Source of the DNA: Lysobacteraceae bacterium
GTDB lineage: Bacteria > Pseudomonadota > Gammaproteobacteria > Xanthomonadales > Xanthomonadaceae
DNA: 64,000 bases
Reading direction: 5' to 3'
Assembly: GCA_023954075.1 (NCBI GenBank)
Contig: JAMLIV010000001.1
Location: forward strand, 62,001 to 126,000
Numbering within the stretch: the first letter of the stretch is position 1; each line of letters begins with the position of its first letter. Below, one piece after another: positions 27,076 through 35,588 of the stretch. The position numbers and the translations under genes were made by a program. Under the pieces are notes generated by a model. That model did no database searches and had not been told where the DNA came from. It saw nothing but the letters and a program-made list of their open reading frames with translations.

Positions 27076-28206
27076 ATGACGGTCACCGTAGTCGCACTGC
27101 GCGAGCGTGCACCCAACGAGCGGCGCGTCGCACTGTCGCCGGAAGTGGCAAAAAAGCTCAAGGCCCTCGGGGCGCAGGTCGTCATCGAGGCCGGTGCCGG
27201 CAGCGGCGCAAACCAGCCCGACGGGATTTTTCCCGACGTGGAGGTGGAGGCGACCGCAGCGGCGGCGCTGGCGCGCGCCGACGTGCTGCTGGCGGTGCAG
27301 CCGCCCTCGCTGGACACCATCGCCGGCTTGCGCGAAGGCAGCATCGTGATCGGCTTCATGCAGCCGCACGCCGATCCGGAACGGGTCAAGGCGCTGCGCG
27401 ACCGCAAGATCACTTCTTTCGCGATGGAGTTGCTGCCGCGCACCACCCGCGCCCAGGCCATGGACGTGCTCAGCTCGCAGGCCGGCATGGCCGGCTACAA
27501 GGCGGTGCTGATCGCCGCCGAACTGTCGGGCAAGTTCTTCCCGATGCTGACCACCGCCGCCGGCACGATCCGCCCGTCGAAGGTGCTGATCGTCGGCGCG
27601 GGCGTGGCGGGCCTGCAGGCCATCGCCACCGCGCGTCGCCTGGGGGCGCAGGTGGAAGGCTTCGACGTGCGTCCGGAAACCCGCGAACAGATCGAATCCC
27701 TCGGCGCGAAGTTCCTGGATCTGGGCGTGAGCGCCGCCGGCAGCGGCGGCTACGCGCGCGAGCTGACCGCCGAAGAACGCGCCGAGCAGCAGCAGCGCCT
27801 GGCCAATCATCTGAAGAACATCGACGCGGTGGTGACCACGGCGGCCGTGCCGGGCCGCCCGGCCCCGAAAATCCTCACCGCCGCGATGGTGGAAGGCATG
27901 AAGCCGGGCGCAGTGGTCGTGGACCTGGCGGCCGAAACCGGCGGCAACTGCGAGCTGACCCGGCCGGGCGAAACCTTCGTACACAATGCCGTCACGCTCG
28001 CCGGCCCGCTCAACCTGCCGAGCATGGGGGCGATCCATTCCAGCGAGATGTACGCGCGCAACCTCTTCAATTTCCTGGCGCTTTCGCTCAACGAGGGCGA
28101 ATTGGTGCTGGATTGGGAGGACGAACTGATCGCCCAGACCTGCCTGACCCACGCCGGCCGGATCCGGCACGAGGCCACGCGCCAAAAAATCGAGGGCGGC
28201 GCATGA
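27076..28206 (+). CDS. pntAA: NAD(P) transhydrogenase subunit alpha, domain I (PntAA type)
   Basis: A 376-residue soluble NAD(H)-binding subunit of the proton-translocating transhydrogenase, which drives NADPH formation with the proton gradient. N-terminal RERAPNERRVALSPEVAKKL is the alanine dehydrogenase/PNT N-terminal signature. The Rossmann loop is VLIVGAGVAGLQAIATARRL. PSMGAIHSSEMYARNLFNFL is the C-terminal family segment. The length and the separate small gene that follows show the three-subunit form (as in Rhodospirillum) rather than the fused E. coli PntA. GGGAG precedes the ATG. Confidence 0.95.
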   Translation: MTVTVVALRERAPNERRVALSPEVAKKLKALGAQVVIEAGAGSGANQPDGIFPDVEVEATAAAALARADVLLAVQPPSLDTIAGLREGSIVIGFMQPHADPERVKALRDRKITSFAMELLPRTTRAQAMDVLSSQAGMAGYKAVLIAAELSGKFFPMLTTAAGTIRPSKVLIVGAGVAGLQAIATARRLGAQVEGFDVRPETREQIESLGAKFLDLGVSAAGSGGYARELTAEERAEQQQRLANHLKNIDAVVTTAAVPGRPAPKILTAAMVEGMKPGAVVVDLAAETGGNCELTRPGETFVHNAVTLAGPLNLPSMGAIHSSEMYARNLFNFLALSLNEGELVLDWEDELIAQTCLTHAGRIRHEATRQKIEGGA

Positions 28207-28246
28207 GCGCAGCACACACGCATCGCATACAAGGGGACGCACGCTG

Positions 28247-28543
28247 ATGGACGGGTTTGTCGCACTTTACATCTTCCTGCTCGCGGCCATCCTCGGCCAC
28301 GAGATCATCGCGCGCGTGCCGGTGATCCTGCACACGCCGCTGATGTCCGGCTCCAACTTCGTGCACGGCATCGTGGTGGTCGGTGCCATGGTGGCCCTGG
28401 CCCATGCCGATACCAACCTGGAGCGCGCGATCGGCTTTGTCGCGGTGCTGCTGGGCGCGGGCAACGCCGTGGGCGGCTACGTCGTGACCGAGCGCATGCT
28501 GGACATGTTCAAGTCCAGCAAGAAGCCGGGCGGAGGCAAGTAA
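28247..28543 (+). CDS. pntAB: NAD(P) transhydrogenase subunit alpha, membrane part (PntAB type)
   Basis: A 98-residue inner-membrane subunit with three helices (about residues 4-20, 39-54, 61-81). It corresponds to the C-terminal membrane section of fused PntA: VALYIFLLAAILGHEII, TPLMSGSNFVHGIVVVGAMV and GAGNAVGGYVVTERMLDMFK are characteristic. It lies 40 bases after pntAA and ends one base before the pntB ATG. Confidence 0.95.
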   Translation: MDGFVALYIFLLAAILGHEIIARVPVILHTPLMSGSNFVHGIVVVGAMVALAHADTNLERAIGFVAVLLGAGNAVGGYVVTERMLDMFKSSKKPGGGK

Positions 28544-28544
28544 C

Positions 28545-30032
28545 ATGGATATCTCGCTTGCCCACGCACTCGATGTCCTCGCCAAGGCCAGCTATCTGCT
28601 GGCGGCGCTCCTCTTCATCTTCGGCCTCAAGCGGATGTCCTCGCCGGTCACCGCGCGCGCCGGCATCGTGCAGGCCGGTTGGGGCATGGTGCTGGCCGTG
28701 GCCGTCACCTTCATCGCGCCGGCCACCTGGGGTGGCCACGGTGCCGACTGGAGCCTGGCGAACATCGACCGGCTCAACCTCGGCCTGATGGTGCTGGCGC
28801 TGGCGCTGTCCGGCGTGTTCTGGGTCTGGGGCCGCAGGGTGCCGATCACCGACATGCCGCAGATGGTGGCGATCTTCAACGGCATGGGCGGCGGTTCGGC
28901 CGCCGCCATCGGCGGCGTGGCCCTGCTCAAGGCCGCGCTGTTCACCGGCACCTGCGATGCGGCGGCCATCGCCGATCACGCCTGCATGGGCCGCAGCGGC
29001 ATGGTGCTGGGCGTCGTGGGTGCCCTGATCGGCGCGATTTCCTTCTCCGGTTCGGTCATCGCCTGGGCCAAGCTCGACGGCCGCCTGGACAAGCGCTTCA
29101 CCTTCCGCGGCCAGCAGTACTTCAACCTCGCCGTGTTCATTGCGACGCTGGCGCTGGGTGCCTGGCTGGTGTGGGATCTCAGCATTCCGGTGGTCATCGG
29201 ATTTTTCCTCCTGGCCTTGGCCGTGGGTGTGCTGATGACGCTCCCCATCGGCGGTGCCGACATGCCGGTGGTGATCTCGCTCTACAACGCGCTCACCGGC
29301 CTGGCGGTCGCGTTCGAAGGCTATGTGCTCGGCATCGAGGCGCTGATCATCGCCGGCATGGTGGTGGGCGCGGCCGGCCTGCTGCTCACCCAGCTCATGG
29401 CCAAGGCCATGAATCGGCCGATCAGCAACGTGTTGTTCTCCAATTTCGGTGGCGGCGGCGAAGGCGGCGGCGAGATCGCCGGCAGCCAGAAGCCGATCGA
29501 GGCACCGGACGCGGCTTCGCTGCTGTATCTGGCCGAAAAGGTCGTCATCGTGCCGGGCTACGGCATGGCCGTGGCGCAGGCCCAGCACAAGATCTGGGAA
29601 CTGACCCAGGCCCTGCTCAAGGCCGACAAGGAGGTGATCTTCGCGATCCATCCGGTCGCCGGCCGCATGCCCGGCCACATGAACGTGCTGCTGGCCGAGG
29701 CCGGCGTGCCTTATGACCTCATCGCCGACATGGACGACGTGAACCCGGAGTTCAAGACCACGGACGTGGCCATCGTCATCGGTGCCAACGACGTGGTGAA
29801 TCCGGCCGCGCGCACCGACAAGTCCTCGCCTATCTACGGCATGCCGATCCTCGACGTGGTGAACTCGCGCCAGGTCATCGTCATCAAACGCGGCAAGGGT
29901 ACCGGCTTTGCCGGCATCGAAAACGCGCTGTTCTACGCCGACAACACCCGCATGCTCTATGCCGACGGCAAGGATGCGGCAACGAAGCTCATCGCCGAAC
30001 TCAAGGCACTGGAGGGCGGTGGCGGGCACTGA
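28545..30032 (+). CDS. pntB: NAD(P) transhydrogenase subunit beta PntB
   Basis: A 495-residue inner-membrane subunit with about nine membrane helices (residues 10-270) and a C-terminal NADP(H)-binding domain. Marks: MPQMVAIFNGMGGGSAAAIG, ADMPVVISLYNALTGLAVAFEG, VPGYGMAVAQAQHKIWELTQ, HPVAGRMPGHMNVLLAEAGV, and the GANDVVNPAA and KRGKGTGFAGIEN nucleotide-binding segments. Full length. It closes the three-gene operon; no hairpin with a U-run was seen after it. Confidence 0.97.
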   Translation: MDISLAHALDVLAKASYLLAALLFIFGLKRMSSPVTARAGIVQAGWGMVLAVAVTFIAPATWGGHGADWSLANIDRLNLGLMVLALALSGVFWVWGRRVPITDMPQMVAIFNGMGGGSAAAIGGVALLKAALFTGTCDAAAIADHACMGRSGMVLGVVGALIGAISFSGSVIAWAKLDGRLDKRFTFRGQQYFNLAVFIATLALGAWLVWDLSIPVVIGFFLLALAVGVLMTLPIGGADMPVVISLYNALTGLAVAFEGYVLGIEALIIAGMVVGAAGLLLTQLMAKAMNRPISNVLFSNFGGGGEGGGEIAGSQKPIEAPDAASLLYLAEKVVIVPGYGMAVAQAQHKIWELTQALLKADKEVIFAIHPVAGRMPGHMNVLLAEAGVPYDLIADMDDVNPEFKTTDVAIVIGANDVVNPAARTDKSSPIYGMPILDVVNSRQVIVIKRGKGTGFAGIENALFYADNTRMLYADGKDAATKLIAELKALEGGGGH

Positions 30033-30098
30033 TTCCCGCCCCGGGGCGCTGCCGTCCGAGCCGGGCGGCGCGCGGCTGGCGGCTGCGGAATTCAGCGC

Positions 30099-30104
30099 TA
30101 TACT
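30099..30104 (+). promoter_or_regulatory. TATACT -10-like element upstream of pilT
   Basis: TATACT in the context GCGCTATACTCGCG lies 72 bases before the pilT ATG. It matches the -10 consensus at five of six positions. A recognisable -35 hexamer is missing at 16-18 bases. Confidence 0.4.
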
Positions 30105-30176
30105 CGCGTGAAACCGCCGCCTGCGAACCGGGGCGTGACGCGCGCCACCACGTGAGCGGATTGCTGAGGACAGGAC

Positions 30177-31214
30177 ATGGATATCGCGGAACTTCTGGCG
30201 TTCTCGGTCAAGAACAAGGCGTCTGACCTGCATCTTTCGGCGGGGCTGCCGCCGATGATCCGGGTCGATGGCGACGTGCGCCGCATCAACATCCCGGCGC
30301 TGGACCACAAACAGGTCCATGCGCTGGTGTACGACATCATGTCCGACAAGGTGCGGCGCGACTACGAGGAGTTCTTCGAAGTCGATTTCTCTTTCGAGAT
30401 TCCCGGCCTGGCGCGCTTCCGCGTCAACGCTTTCACCCAGAACCGCGGCGCGGGCGCGGTGTTCCGTACCATTCCCTCCGAGGTTCTCACCCTCGATGAC
30501 CTGGCCGCACCCAAGGTGTTCCGCGAGCTGATCGACCAGCCGCAGGGCCTGATCCTGGTCACCGGCCCGACCGGGTCGGGCAAGTCGACCACGCTGGCGG
30601 CGATGGTCGACCACATCAACAAGAACGAATACGGCCACTTCCTCACCGTCGAGGATCCGATCGAATTCGTGCACACCTCCAACCGGTGCCTGATCAACCA
30701 GCGCGAAGTGCACCGCGACACCCACGGCTTCAACGAGGCGCTGCGCTCGGCCCTGCGCGAAGACCCCGACTACATCCTGGTGGGCGAGCTGCGCGACCTG
30801 GAAACCATCCGTCTGGCGCTGACCGCGGCGGAAACCGGGCACCTGGTGTTCGCGACCGTGCATACCAGCTCGGCGGCCAAGACCATCGACCGCATCATCG
30901 ACGTGTTCCCGGCCGGTGAAAAGCCGATGGTGCGATCGATGCTGTCCGAATCCCTGCGCGCGGTGATCTCGCAGTCCCTGCTCAAGAAGGTCGGCGGCGG
31001 CCGCGTCGCCGCGCACGAGATCATGGTCGCGGTGCCCGCGATCCGCAACCTGATCCGCGAGGACAAGGTGGCGCAGATGTATTCGGCGATCCAGACCGGC
31101 CAGAACGTCGGCATGCAGACACTCGACCAGTGCCTGCAGGATCTCGTCAAGCGCGGCCTGATCACGCGCGTTTCGGCGCGCAGCTACGCCAAGGACAAGC
31201 GTCTATTCGAATGA
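30177..31214 (+). CDS. pilT: Type IV pilus retraction ATPase PilT
   Basis: A 345-residue hexameric cytosolic ATPase that depolymerises type IV pili and powers twitching. N-terminal ASDLHLSAGLPPMIRVDGDV (PAS-like N-domain), Walker A GPTGSGKSTT near residues 129-138, Asp box VEDPIEFVH, Walker B EDPDYILVGELRDLETI, His box ATVHTSSAAKTIDRI, and the C-terminal AIRNLIREDKVAQMYSAIQT motif needed for retraction (AIRNLIRE) are all present. Full length. pilU follows after a 106-base gap that holds an inverted repeat. Confidence 0.98.
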   Translation: MDIAELLAFSVKNKASDLHLSAGLPPMIRVDGDVRRINIPALDHKQVHALVYDIMSDKVRRDYEEFFEVDFSFEIPGLARFRVNAFTQNRGAGAVFRTIPSEVLTLDDLAAPKVFRELIDQPQGLILVTGPTGSGKSTTLAAMVDHINKNEYGHFLTVEDPIEFVHTSNRCLINQREVHRDTHGFNEALRSALREDPDYILVGELRDLETIRLALTAAETGHLVFATVHTSSAAKTIDRIIDVFPAGEKPMVRSMLSESLRAVISQSLLKKVGGGRVAAHEIMVAVPAIRNLIREDKVAQMYSAIQTGQNVGMQTLDQCLQDLVKRGLITRVSARSYAKDKRLFE

Positions 31215-31303
31215 CCGGGAATAGGGCACAGGGAATGGAGAATCGTCAAGAGCACGCAGCGCGTCGGCTTTGACGATTCCGATTCTCCATTCTCCATTCC
31301 CGG
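31215..31303. repeat. Inverted repeat of GGGAAT/GGAGAAT units between pilT and pilU
   Basis: Left arm 31215-31249 (CCGGGAAT ... GGGAATGGAGAATCGTCAA) and right arm 31270-31303 (TTGACGATTCC ... CTCCATTCCCGG) are complementary at both ends with small internal mismatches and a loop of about 20 bases. It resembles the suf heptamer islands in unit length, composition and its place inside a same-strand operon gap. It would fold into a strong stem between the two coding regions. Confidence 0.8.
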
Positions 31304-31316
31304 CTCCGCAGGAGCC
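31302..31316 (+). promoter_or_regulatory. Hairpin covering the pilU ribosome binding site
   Basis: GGCTCC-GCA-GGAGCC is a perfect 6-base-pair stem with a 3-base loop. Its right half contains GGAG (31311-31314), the Shine-Dalgarno sequence 6 bases before the pilU ATG at 31321. In the folded state the ribosome binding site would be hidden. Five of the six pairs are G-C. Confidence 0.55.
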
Positions 31317-31320
31317 AACC

Positions 31321-32451
31321 ATGAGCAGCATCGATTTCACCTCGTTCCTCAAGCTGATGGCGCACAAGAAGGCGTCGGACCTGTTCATCACCGCCGGCGC
31401 GCCGCCGTCGATGAAGGTGCATGGCAAGATCATGAAGATCACCCAGGATCCGCTCTCGCCGCAGCAGAGCCGCGATCTGGTGCTCAACGTGATGACGCCG
31501 AGCCAGCGCGAGGAGTTCGAAAAGACCCACGAGTGCAACTTCGCCATTGGCGTGTCGGGCGTGGGCCGCTTCCGCGTGTCGTGCTTCTACCAGCGCAACC
31601 AGGTCGGCATGGTGCTGCGCCGGATCGAGACCAAAATCCCGACGATCGACGAGCTGGCGCTGCCGGCGGTGGTCAAGACCCTGGCGATGACCAAGCGCGG
31701 CATCATCATCTTCGTGGGTGCCACCGGTACCGGCAAATCCACCTCGCTGGCGGCGATGATCGGCTTCCGCAACCAGAACTCCACCGGCCACATCATCACC
31801 ATCGAGGATCCGATCGAGTTCGTGCACCGGCACGAGGGCTGCATCGTGACCCAGCGCGAGGTCGGCATCGACACAGACACCTGGGAGGCCGCGCTCAAGA
31901 ACACCCTGCGCCAGGCACCGGATGTCATCATGATCGGCGAGGTCCGCACCCGCGAGGGCATGGATCACGCCATCGCCTTCGCCGAAACCGGCCACCTGTG
32001 CCTGTGCACCCTGCATGCCAACAACGCCAACCAGGCGATGGACCGCATCATCAACTTCTTCCCGGAAGACCGCCGCAGCCAGCTCCTGATGGACCTTTCG
32101 CTGAACCTCAAGGGCGTGGTCGCGCAGCAGCTCATTCCAACGCCGGACGGCAAGGGCCGCAAGGTGGCGATGGAAATCCTGCTGGGCACGCCGCTGGTGC
32201 AGGACTACATCCGCGACGGCGAGGTCCACAAGCTCAAGGAGGTGATGAAGGAGTCGGTGCAGCTGGGCATGAAGACCTTCGACCAGAGCCTGTTCGAGCT
32301 TTACCAGGCCGGCGAAATCTCCTACGAAGATGCGCTGCGCCACGCCGACTCGACCAATGAGGTTCGCCTGCGGATCAAGCTGGCGCAGGGCGGCGACGCC
32401 CATACCCTCAGTCAGGGCATGGACGGGATCGAGCTGACCGAGGTGCGCTAG
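31321..32451 (+). CDS. pilU: PilT paralogue PilU, accessory retraction ATPase
   Basis: A 376-residue ATPase that assists PilT in pilus retraction. MSSIDFTSFLKLMAHKKASD opens the protein; Walker A GATGTGKSTSLAAMIGFRN, Asp box IEDPIEFVHRHEGC, Walker B APDVIMIGEVRTREGMDHAI and His box CTLHANNANQAMDRI follow. The C-terminal extension beyond PilT (ISYEDALRHADSTNEVRLRI) is typical of PilU. ATG 31321 is chosen for the GGAG 6 bases upstream and the family start; an upstream in-frame extension runs through the repeat and is rejected. Confidence 0.97.
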   Translation: MSSIDFTSFLKLMAHKKASDLFITAGAPPSMKVHGKIMKITQDPLSPQQSRDLVLNVMTPSQREEFEKTHECNFAIGVSGVGRFRVSCFYQRNQVGMVLRRIETKIPTIDELALPAVVKTLAMTKRGIIIFVGATGTGKSTSLAAMIGFRNQNSTGHIITIEDPIEFVHRHEGCIVTQREVGIDTDTWEAALKNTLRQAPDVIMIGEVRTREGMDHAIAFAETGHLCLCTLHANNANQAMDRIINFFPEDRRSQLLMDLSLNLKGVVAQQLIPTPDGKGRKVAMEILLGTPLVQDYIRDGEVHKLKEVMKESVQLGMKTFDQSLFELYQAGEISYEDALRHADSTNEVRLRIKLAQGGDAHTLSQGMDGIELTEVR

Positions 32452-32504
32452 CCCGCGGCGGGCGTGTCGCAACGGCGCTCGGATCGCAGATTCCGTCATC
32501 TCGC

Positions 32505-33569
32505 ATGGATCCCGCAGGGCTTGTCGCGCGCATCAGAAGCTGGGCGGCCGAGCTCGGCTTCGCCGAGGCGGGCATCAGCGATACCGATCTTTCCGAGGCG
32601 GCGGCGGGCCTGCGCGAGTATCTCGACGCCGGGCACCACGGCAGCATGGCCTGGCTGGAAGAGCGCGAGCGGCTGCGCACCCGGCCGGAGGAACTGCATC
32701 CGGGCACTCTGCGGGTCATCAGCCTGCGCATGGACTACGCGCCGGTGGACATCGGACGCGCCTGGGACGTCCTGCATGACGGGACCAGAGGTTACATCTC
32801 GCGCTATGCGCTGGGGCGCGATTACCACAAGCTGGTGCGCAAGCGCCTGCAGAAGCTTGCCGACCGCATCGTCGGCGAGATCGGCCCGTTCGGCTACCGC
32901 GTGTTCTGCGATTCGGCCCCGATCATGGAAAAGCCGCTGGCGCAAAAGGCCGGGCTGGGCTGGCGCGGCAAGCACACCCTGACGCTGTCGAAGACCGCCG
33001 GCTCCTATTTTTTCCTCGGCGAGATATTCACCGACCTGCCGCTGCCCGTCGACGCGCCGGCAAGCAACCACTGCGGCAGCTGCACGCGCTGCATCGACCT
33101 GTGTCCCACCGGTGCCATCGTAGGGCCCTACCGGCTCGATGCGCGCCGCTGCATTTCCTACCTCACCATCGAGCACAAGGGGGCGATCGACGAAGCCCTG
33201 CGCCCGCTGATGGGCAACCGCATCTTCGGTTGCGACGACTGCCAGCTGGTCTGTCCCTTCAACAAGTACGCCCGGGTCAGCATGGAGGCGGACTTCGCAC
33301 CGCGCCACGGGCTGGACGGGCTGAAGCTGGTGGAACTGTTCGGGTGGGATGAGGCCACGTATCTCGACAAGACCGAAGGCATGTCGATCCGTCGCGCCGG
33401 CTACGAGAGCTGGCTGCGCAACATCGCCATCGCGCTGGGCAACGCTGCGTGCTCGCAGGAGGTGACGGCGGCGCTGCGTGCGCGCGCCGACGATCCTTCG
33501 CCGGTGGTGCGCGAGCACGTGGCCTGGGCGCTGGCCCGGCAGCGCGAGAAGGGCGCGGATTCCGGTTGA
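32505..33569 (+). CDS. queG: Epoxyqueuosine reductase QueG
   Basis: A 354-residue cobalamin- and Fe-S-dependent enzyme for the last step of queuosine synthesis in tRNA. Two ferredoxin-like [4Fe-4S] motifs are present: CGSCTRCIDLCPTGAI and CDDCQLVCPFNKYA. The N-terminal cobalamin-binding part includes RYALGRDYHKLVRKRLQKLA and EKPLAQKAGLGWRGKHTL. A C-terminal HEAT-like segment (LRNIAIALGNAACSQEVTAA) binds tRNA. Full length. It is a client of the suf system. Convergent with pyrB 14 bases away. Confidence 0.96.
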   Translation: MDPAGLVARIRSWAAELGFAEAGISDTDLSEAAAGLREYLDAGHHGSMAWLEERERLRTRPEELHPGTLRVISLRMDYAPVDIGRAWDVLHDGTRGYISRYALGRDYHKLVRKRLQKLADRIVGEIGPFGYRVFCDSAPIMEKPLAQKAGLGWRGKHTLTLSKTAGSYFFLGEIFTDLPLPVDAPASNHCGSCTRCIDLCPTGAIVGPYRLDARRCISYLTIEHKGAIDEALRPLMGNRIFGCDDCQLVCPFNKYARVSMEADFAPRHGLDGLKLVELFGWDEATYLDKTEGMSIRRAGYESWLRNIAIALGNAACSQEVTAALRARADDPSPVVREHVAWALARQREKGADSG

Positions 33570-33583
33570 GGGGCGATCAGTGC

Positions 33584-34504
33584 TCAGCGCCGAGCGAGGC
33601 GTTCGAGCACCGCCATGCGCACCGCGACGCCGTTGGACACCTGCTCCAGGATCACCGACTGCGGCCCGTCGGCCACCGCGTCGGCGATCTCCACGCCGCG
33701 GTTCATCGGCCCCGGATGCAGCACGATGGCATCGGGTCGCGCCAGCGCGAGCCGTTCGGGGGACAGGCCCCAGTCGCGGTAGTACTCCTCCAGCGAGGCG
33801 ACCAGGCCCTCGTCCATGCGCTCGCGCTGCAGGCGCAGCATCATCACCACGTCACAGCCGTCGAGCGCGGCGTCCAGGGTTCCGGCCACCTGCGCGCCGG
33901 CGAAGCTGGGGTCGCTTCGATCAGGCAGCAGCGCCTCCGGTGCCGCCAGGCGCAGGTCGCGCACGCCCAGCGCACGCAGCGCCTGCGCATCCGAGCGCGC
34001 TACGCGCGAGTGGCGGATGTCGCCGACGATGGCGACCTTCAGGCGGGAGAAGTCCTCACCCTTGTGCTGGCGGATCGTGAGCATGTCGAGCAGCCCCTGG
34101 GTCGGGTGCGAGTGGTGCCCGTCGCCGGCGCTGATGACGCCGCTGGCGGGCGCTGCCGCCGCCGCGAGCGAGGCGGGCACGCTGCTGTGGGTGTGCCGCA
34201 CCACGAACAGGCTGGCGCCCATGGCTTCGAGATTGCGAAGGGTGTCCACGAGGGTTTCGCCCTTGCGGGTGGAGGAACTCTCGGTCTCGAAGTTGAGCAC
34301 GTCCGCACCGAGCCTTTCGGCCGCAAGCTGGAAGGAGGCGCGGGTGCGGGTGGACGGCTCGAAGAACAGGTTGGCCACGGTCAGGCCGCGCAGCGGGCGG
34401 TGCGCGCTGCGCCGCAGGGCGTGGGGCCGCAGCGCCTGGGCGGCATCCAGCAGGCGGGTGATTTCGTCGCGCTGCAGGTCTTCGAGGGTGAGCAGGTGGC
34501 GCAT
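33584..34504 (-). CDS. pyrB: Aspartate carbamoyltransferase catalytic subunit PyrB
   Basis: A 306-residue enzyme joining carbamoyl phosphate and aspartate in pyrimidine synthesis. Carbamoyl phosphate site FFEPSTRTRASFQLAAERLG, then HSHPTQGLLDMLTI, and the aspartate loop LHPGPMNRGVEIADAVADGP are present. In Pseudomonas this locus also has pyrR before pyrB and a pyrC-like gene after it; both are absent here, and no regulatory pyrI is seen. Likely co-transcribed from yqgE-ruvX, 17 bases upstream. Confidence 0.97.
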   Translation of the reverse strand: MRHLLTLEDLQRDEITRLLDAAQALRPHALRRSAHRPLRGLTVANLFFEPSTRTRASFQLAAERLGADVLNFETESSSTRKGETLVDTLRNLEAMGASLFVVRHTHSSVPASLAAAAAPASGVISAGDGHHSHPTQGLLDMLTIRQHKGEDFSRLKVAIVGDIRHSRVARSDAQALRALGVRDLRLAAPEALLPDRSDPSFAGAQVAGTLDAALDGCDVVMMLRLQRERMDEGLVASLEEYYRDWGLSPERLALARPDAIVLHPGPMNRGVEIADAVADGPQSVILEQVSNGVAVRMAVLERLARR

Positions 34505-34521
34505 CGGGCTCTCGGGAAATG

Positions 34522-34974
34522 TCAGGGTGAGGGCAGGGGTGATTCGCCCAGCCAGCGTTCGACGATGACCTGCGCCGCGAGCGCATCCATCGCTTTCGCG
34601 TCGCGTCGGCGCGCGCGGCCGTCGCGGCGGGCAGTGGCGAAGCGTCGTTCGGCTTCGCGTGAGCTGGAGCGCTCGTCGATCAGGTCGACCGGCAGCGCAT
34701 AGCGGACCGCAGCTTCGCGCGCAAAGCGCCGGGCCATGTGGGTTGCGGGCTGGGGTTCTCCGTCGAGGGTCAGCGGTTCGCCGACCACCAGCCGATCCGG
34801 GCGCCATTCGCGCACCAGGGCGCTGACCGCATCCCAGTCCGGCCCTTCGTCGCGCGCCGCCACCATGGCGATGGGGCGCGCGGTTCCGGATACGGTATTG
34901 CCGACGGCCACCCCGATGCGCCGTGCACCGACGTCGAAGCCCAGTACGCAGAGGGTCGTGGCGGTGTCGCTCAT
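34522..34974 (-). CDS. ruvX: Holliday junction resolvase-like protein RuvX (YqgF)
   Basis: A 150-residue RNase H-fold protein, YqgF family, linked to pre-16S rRNA processing and possibly DNA junction cleavage. The first acidic residue is in LGFDVGARRIGVAVG; the central motif is LVVGEPLTLDGEPQP; the C-terminal active-site segment is LIDERSSSREAERRF with DAKAMDALAAQVIVERWL. The start overlaps the yqgE stop (ATGA), the usual arrangement. Confidence 0.95.
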   Translation of the reverse strand: MSDTATTLCVLGFDVGARRIGVAVGNTVSGTARPIAMVAARDEGPDWDAVSALVREWRPDRLVVGEPLTLDGEPQPATHMARRFAREAAVRYALPVDLIDERSSSREAERRFATARRDGRARRRDAKAMDALAAQVIVERWLGESPLPSP

Positions 34975-35537
34975 GCGTTTCCGCTGTAGCTGGCCAGCGC
35001 CGCGGGATCGATCCCGATGAGGCGCGTCGCGGCCCGCCAGCGCGCTTCGAGCGGCACCTCGAACACGATGTCGGGCGTGGCATCCACCGACAGCCAGACG
35101 TGTTCGCGCAGTTCGCTCTCGAGCTGCAGCACGCCCCAGCCGGAATAGCCCAGCGCCACCGCCGCGTGCCGTGGACCCTGGCCGCGCGCCATGGCTTCGA
35201 GGATATCCCTGGAGGTGGTGAGGTGGATCTCGCCGGATACTTCGAAGGTCGAGTCCCAGGGGCCGCCGTCCGGGCTGTGCAGCACGAAGCCGCGCTCCGG
35301 TTCCACCGGCCCGCCGGCGAGGACCGGCATGGCGGCCAGCTGCGGATCGACGGACTGGATGCCCATCTGCGCCATCACTTCGCCCAGGATGAAGTCCGAG
35401 GTGCGATTGACCAGCAGACCCATCGCGCCCTCCGCGCTGTGGTGGCACAGGAGCGCGACGCCGCCGTTGAAGTTCGGGTCGTCCATGCCCGGAACGGCGA
35501 TCAGGAAGCGGTTGGCGAGTGAGTCCGTGCTTTGCAT
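34971..35537 (-). CDS. yqgE: YqgE/AlgH family protein
   Basis: A 188-residue cytosolic protein of the UPF0301 family. It opens SLANRFLIAVPGMDDPNFNG and has the conserved ALLCHHSAEGAMGLLVNR, VLAGGPVEPERGFVLH and ALGYSGWGVLQLESEL segments. Its biochemical role is unknown (AlgH was once proposed to regulate alginate genes in Pseudomonas). It overlaps ruvX by four bases and follows the tonB-like gene by 51 bases. Confidence 0.95.
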   Translation of the reverse strand: MQSTDSLANRFLIAVPGMDDPNFNGGVALLCHHSAEGAMGLLVNRTSDFILGEVMAQMGIQSVDPQLAAMPVLAGGPVEPERGFVLHSPDGGPWDSTFEVSGEIHLTTSRDILEAMARGQGPRHAAVALGYSGWGVLQLESELREHVWLSVDATPDIVFEVPLEARWRAATRLIGIDPAALASYSGNA

Positions 35538-35588
35538 GGTGCCATTCTACGGCCTTCAGCCCGCCCCGCCATCCGGAGGTGTACGGCG

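Noticed and set aside
24484..28242. Very long open frame (over 1200 codons) on the minus strand, antisense to the DUF1631 and pntAA genes
   Set aside because: It is antisense to well-recognised proteins, has Gly/Arg/His/Ala-rich low-information content and no family motif; such frames are usual opposite GC-rich genes with biased third positions.
32449..32475. GCCCG-CGG-CGGGC stem after pilU as a terminator
   Set aside because: Short stem with three-base loop and no U-run; queG may be transcribed through.
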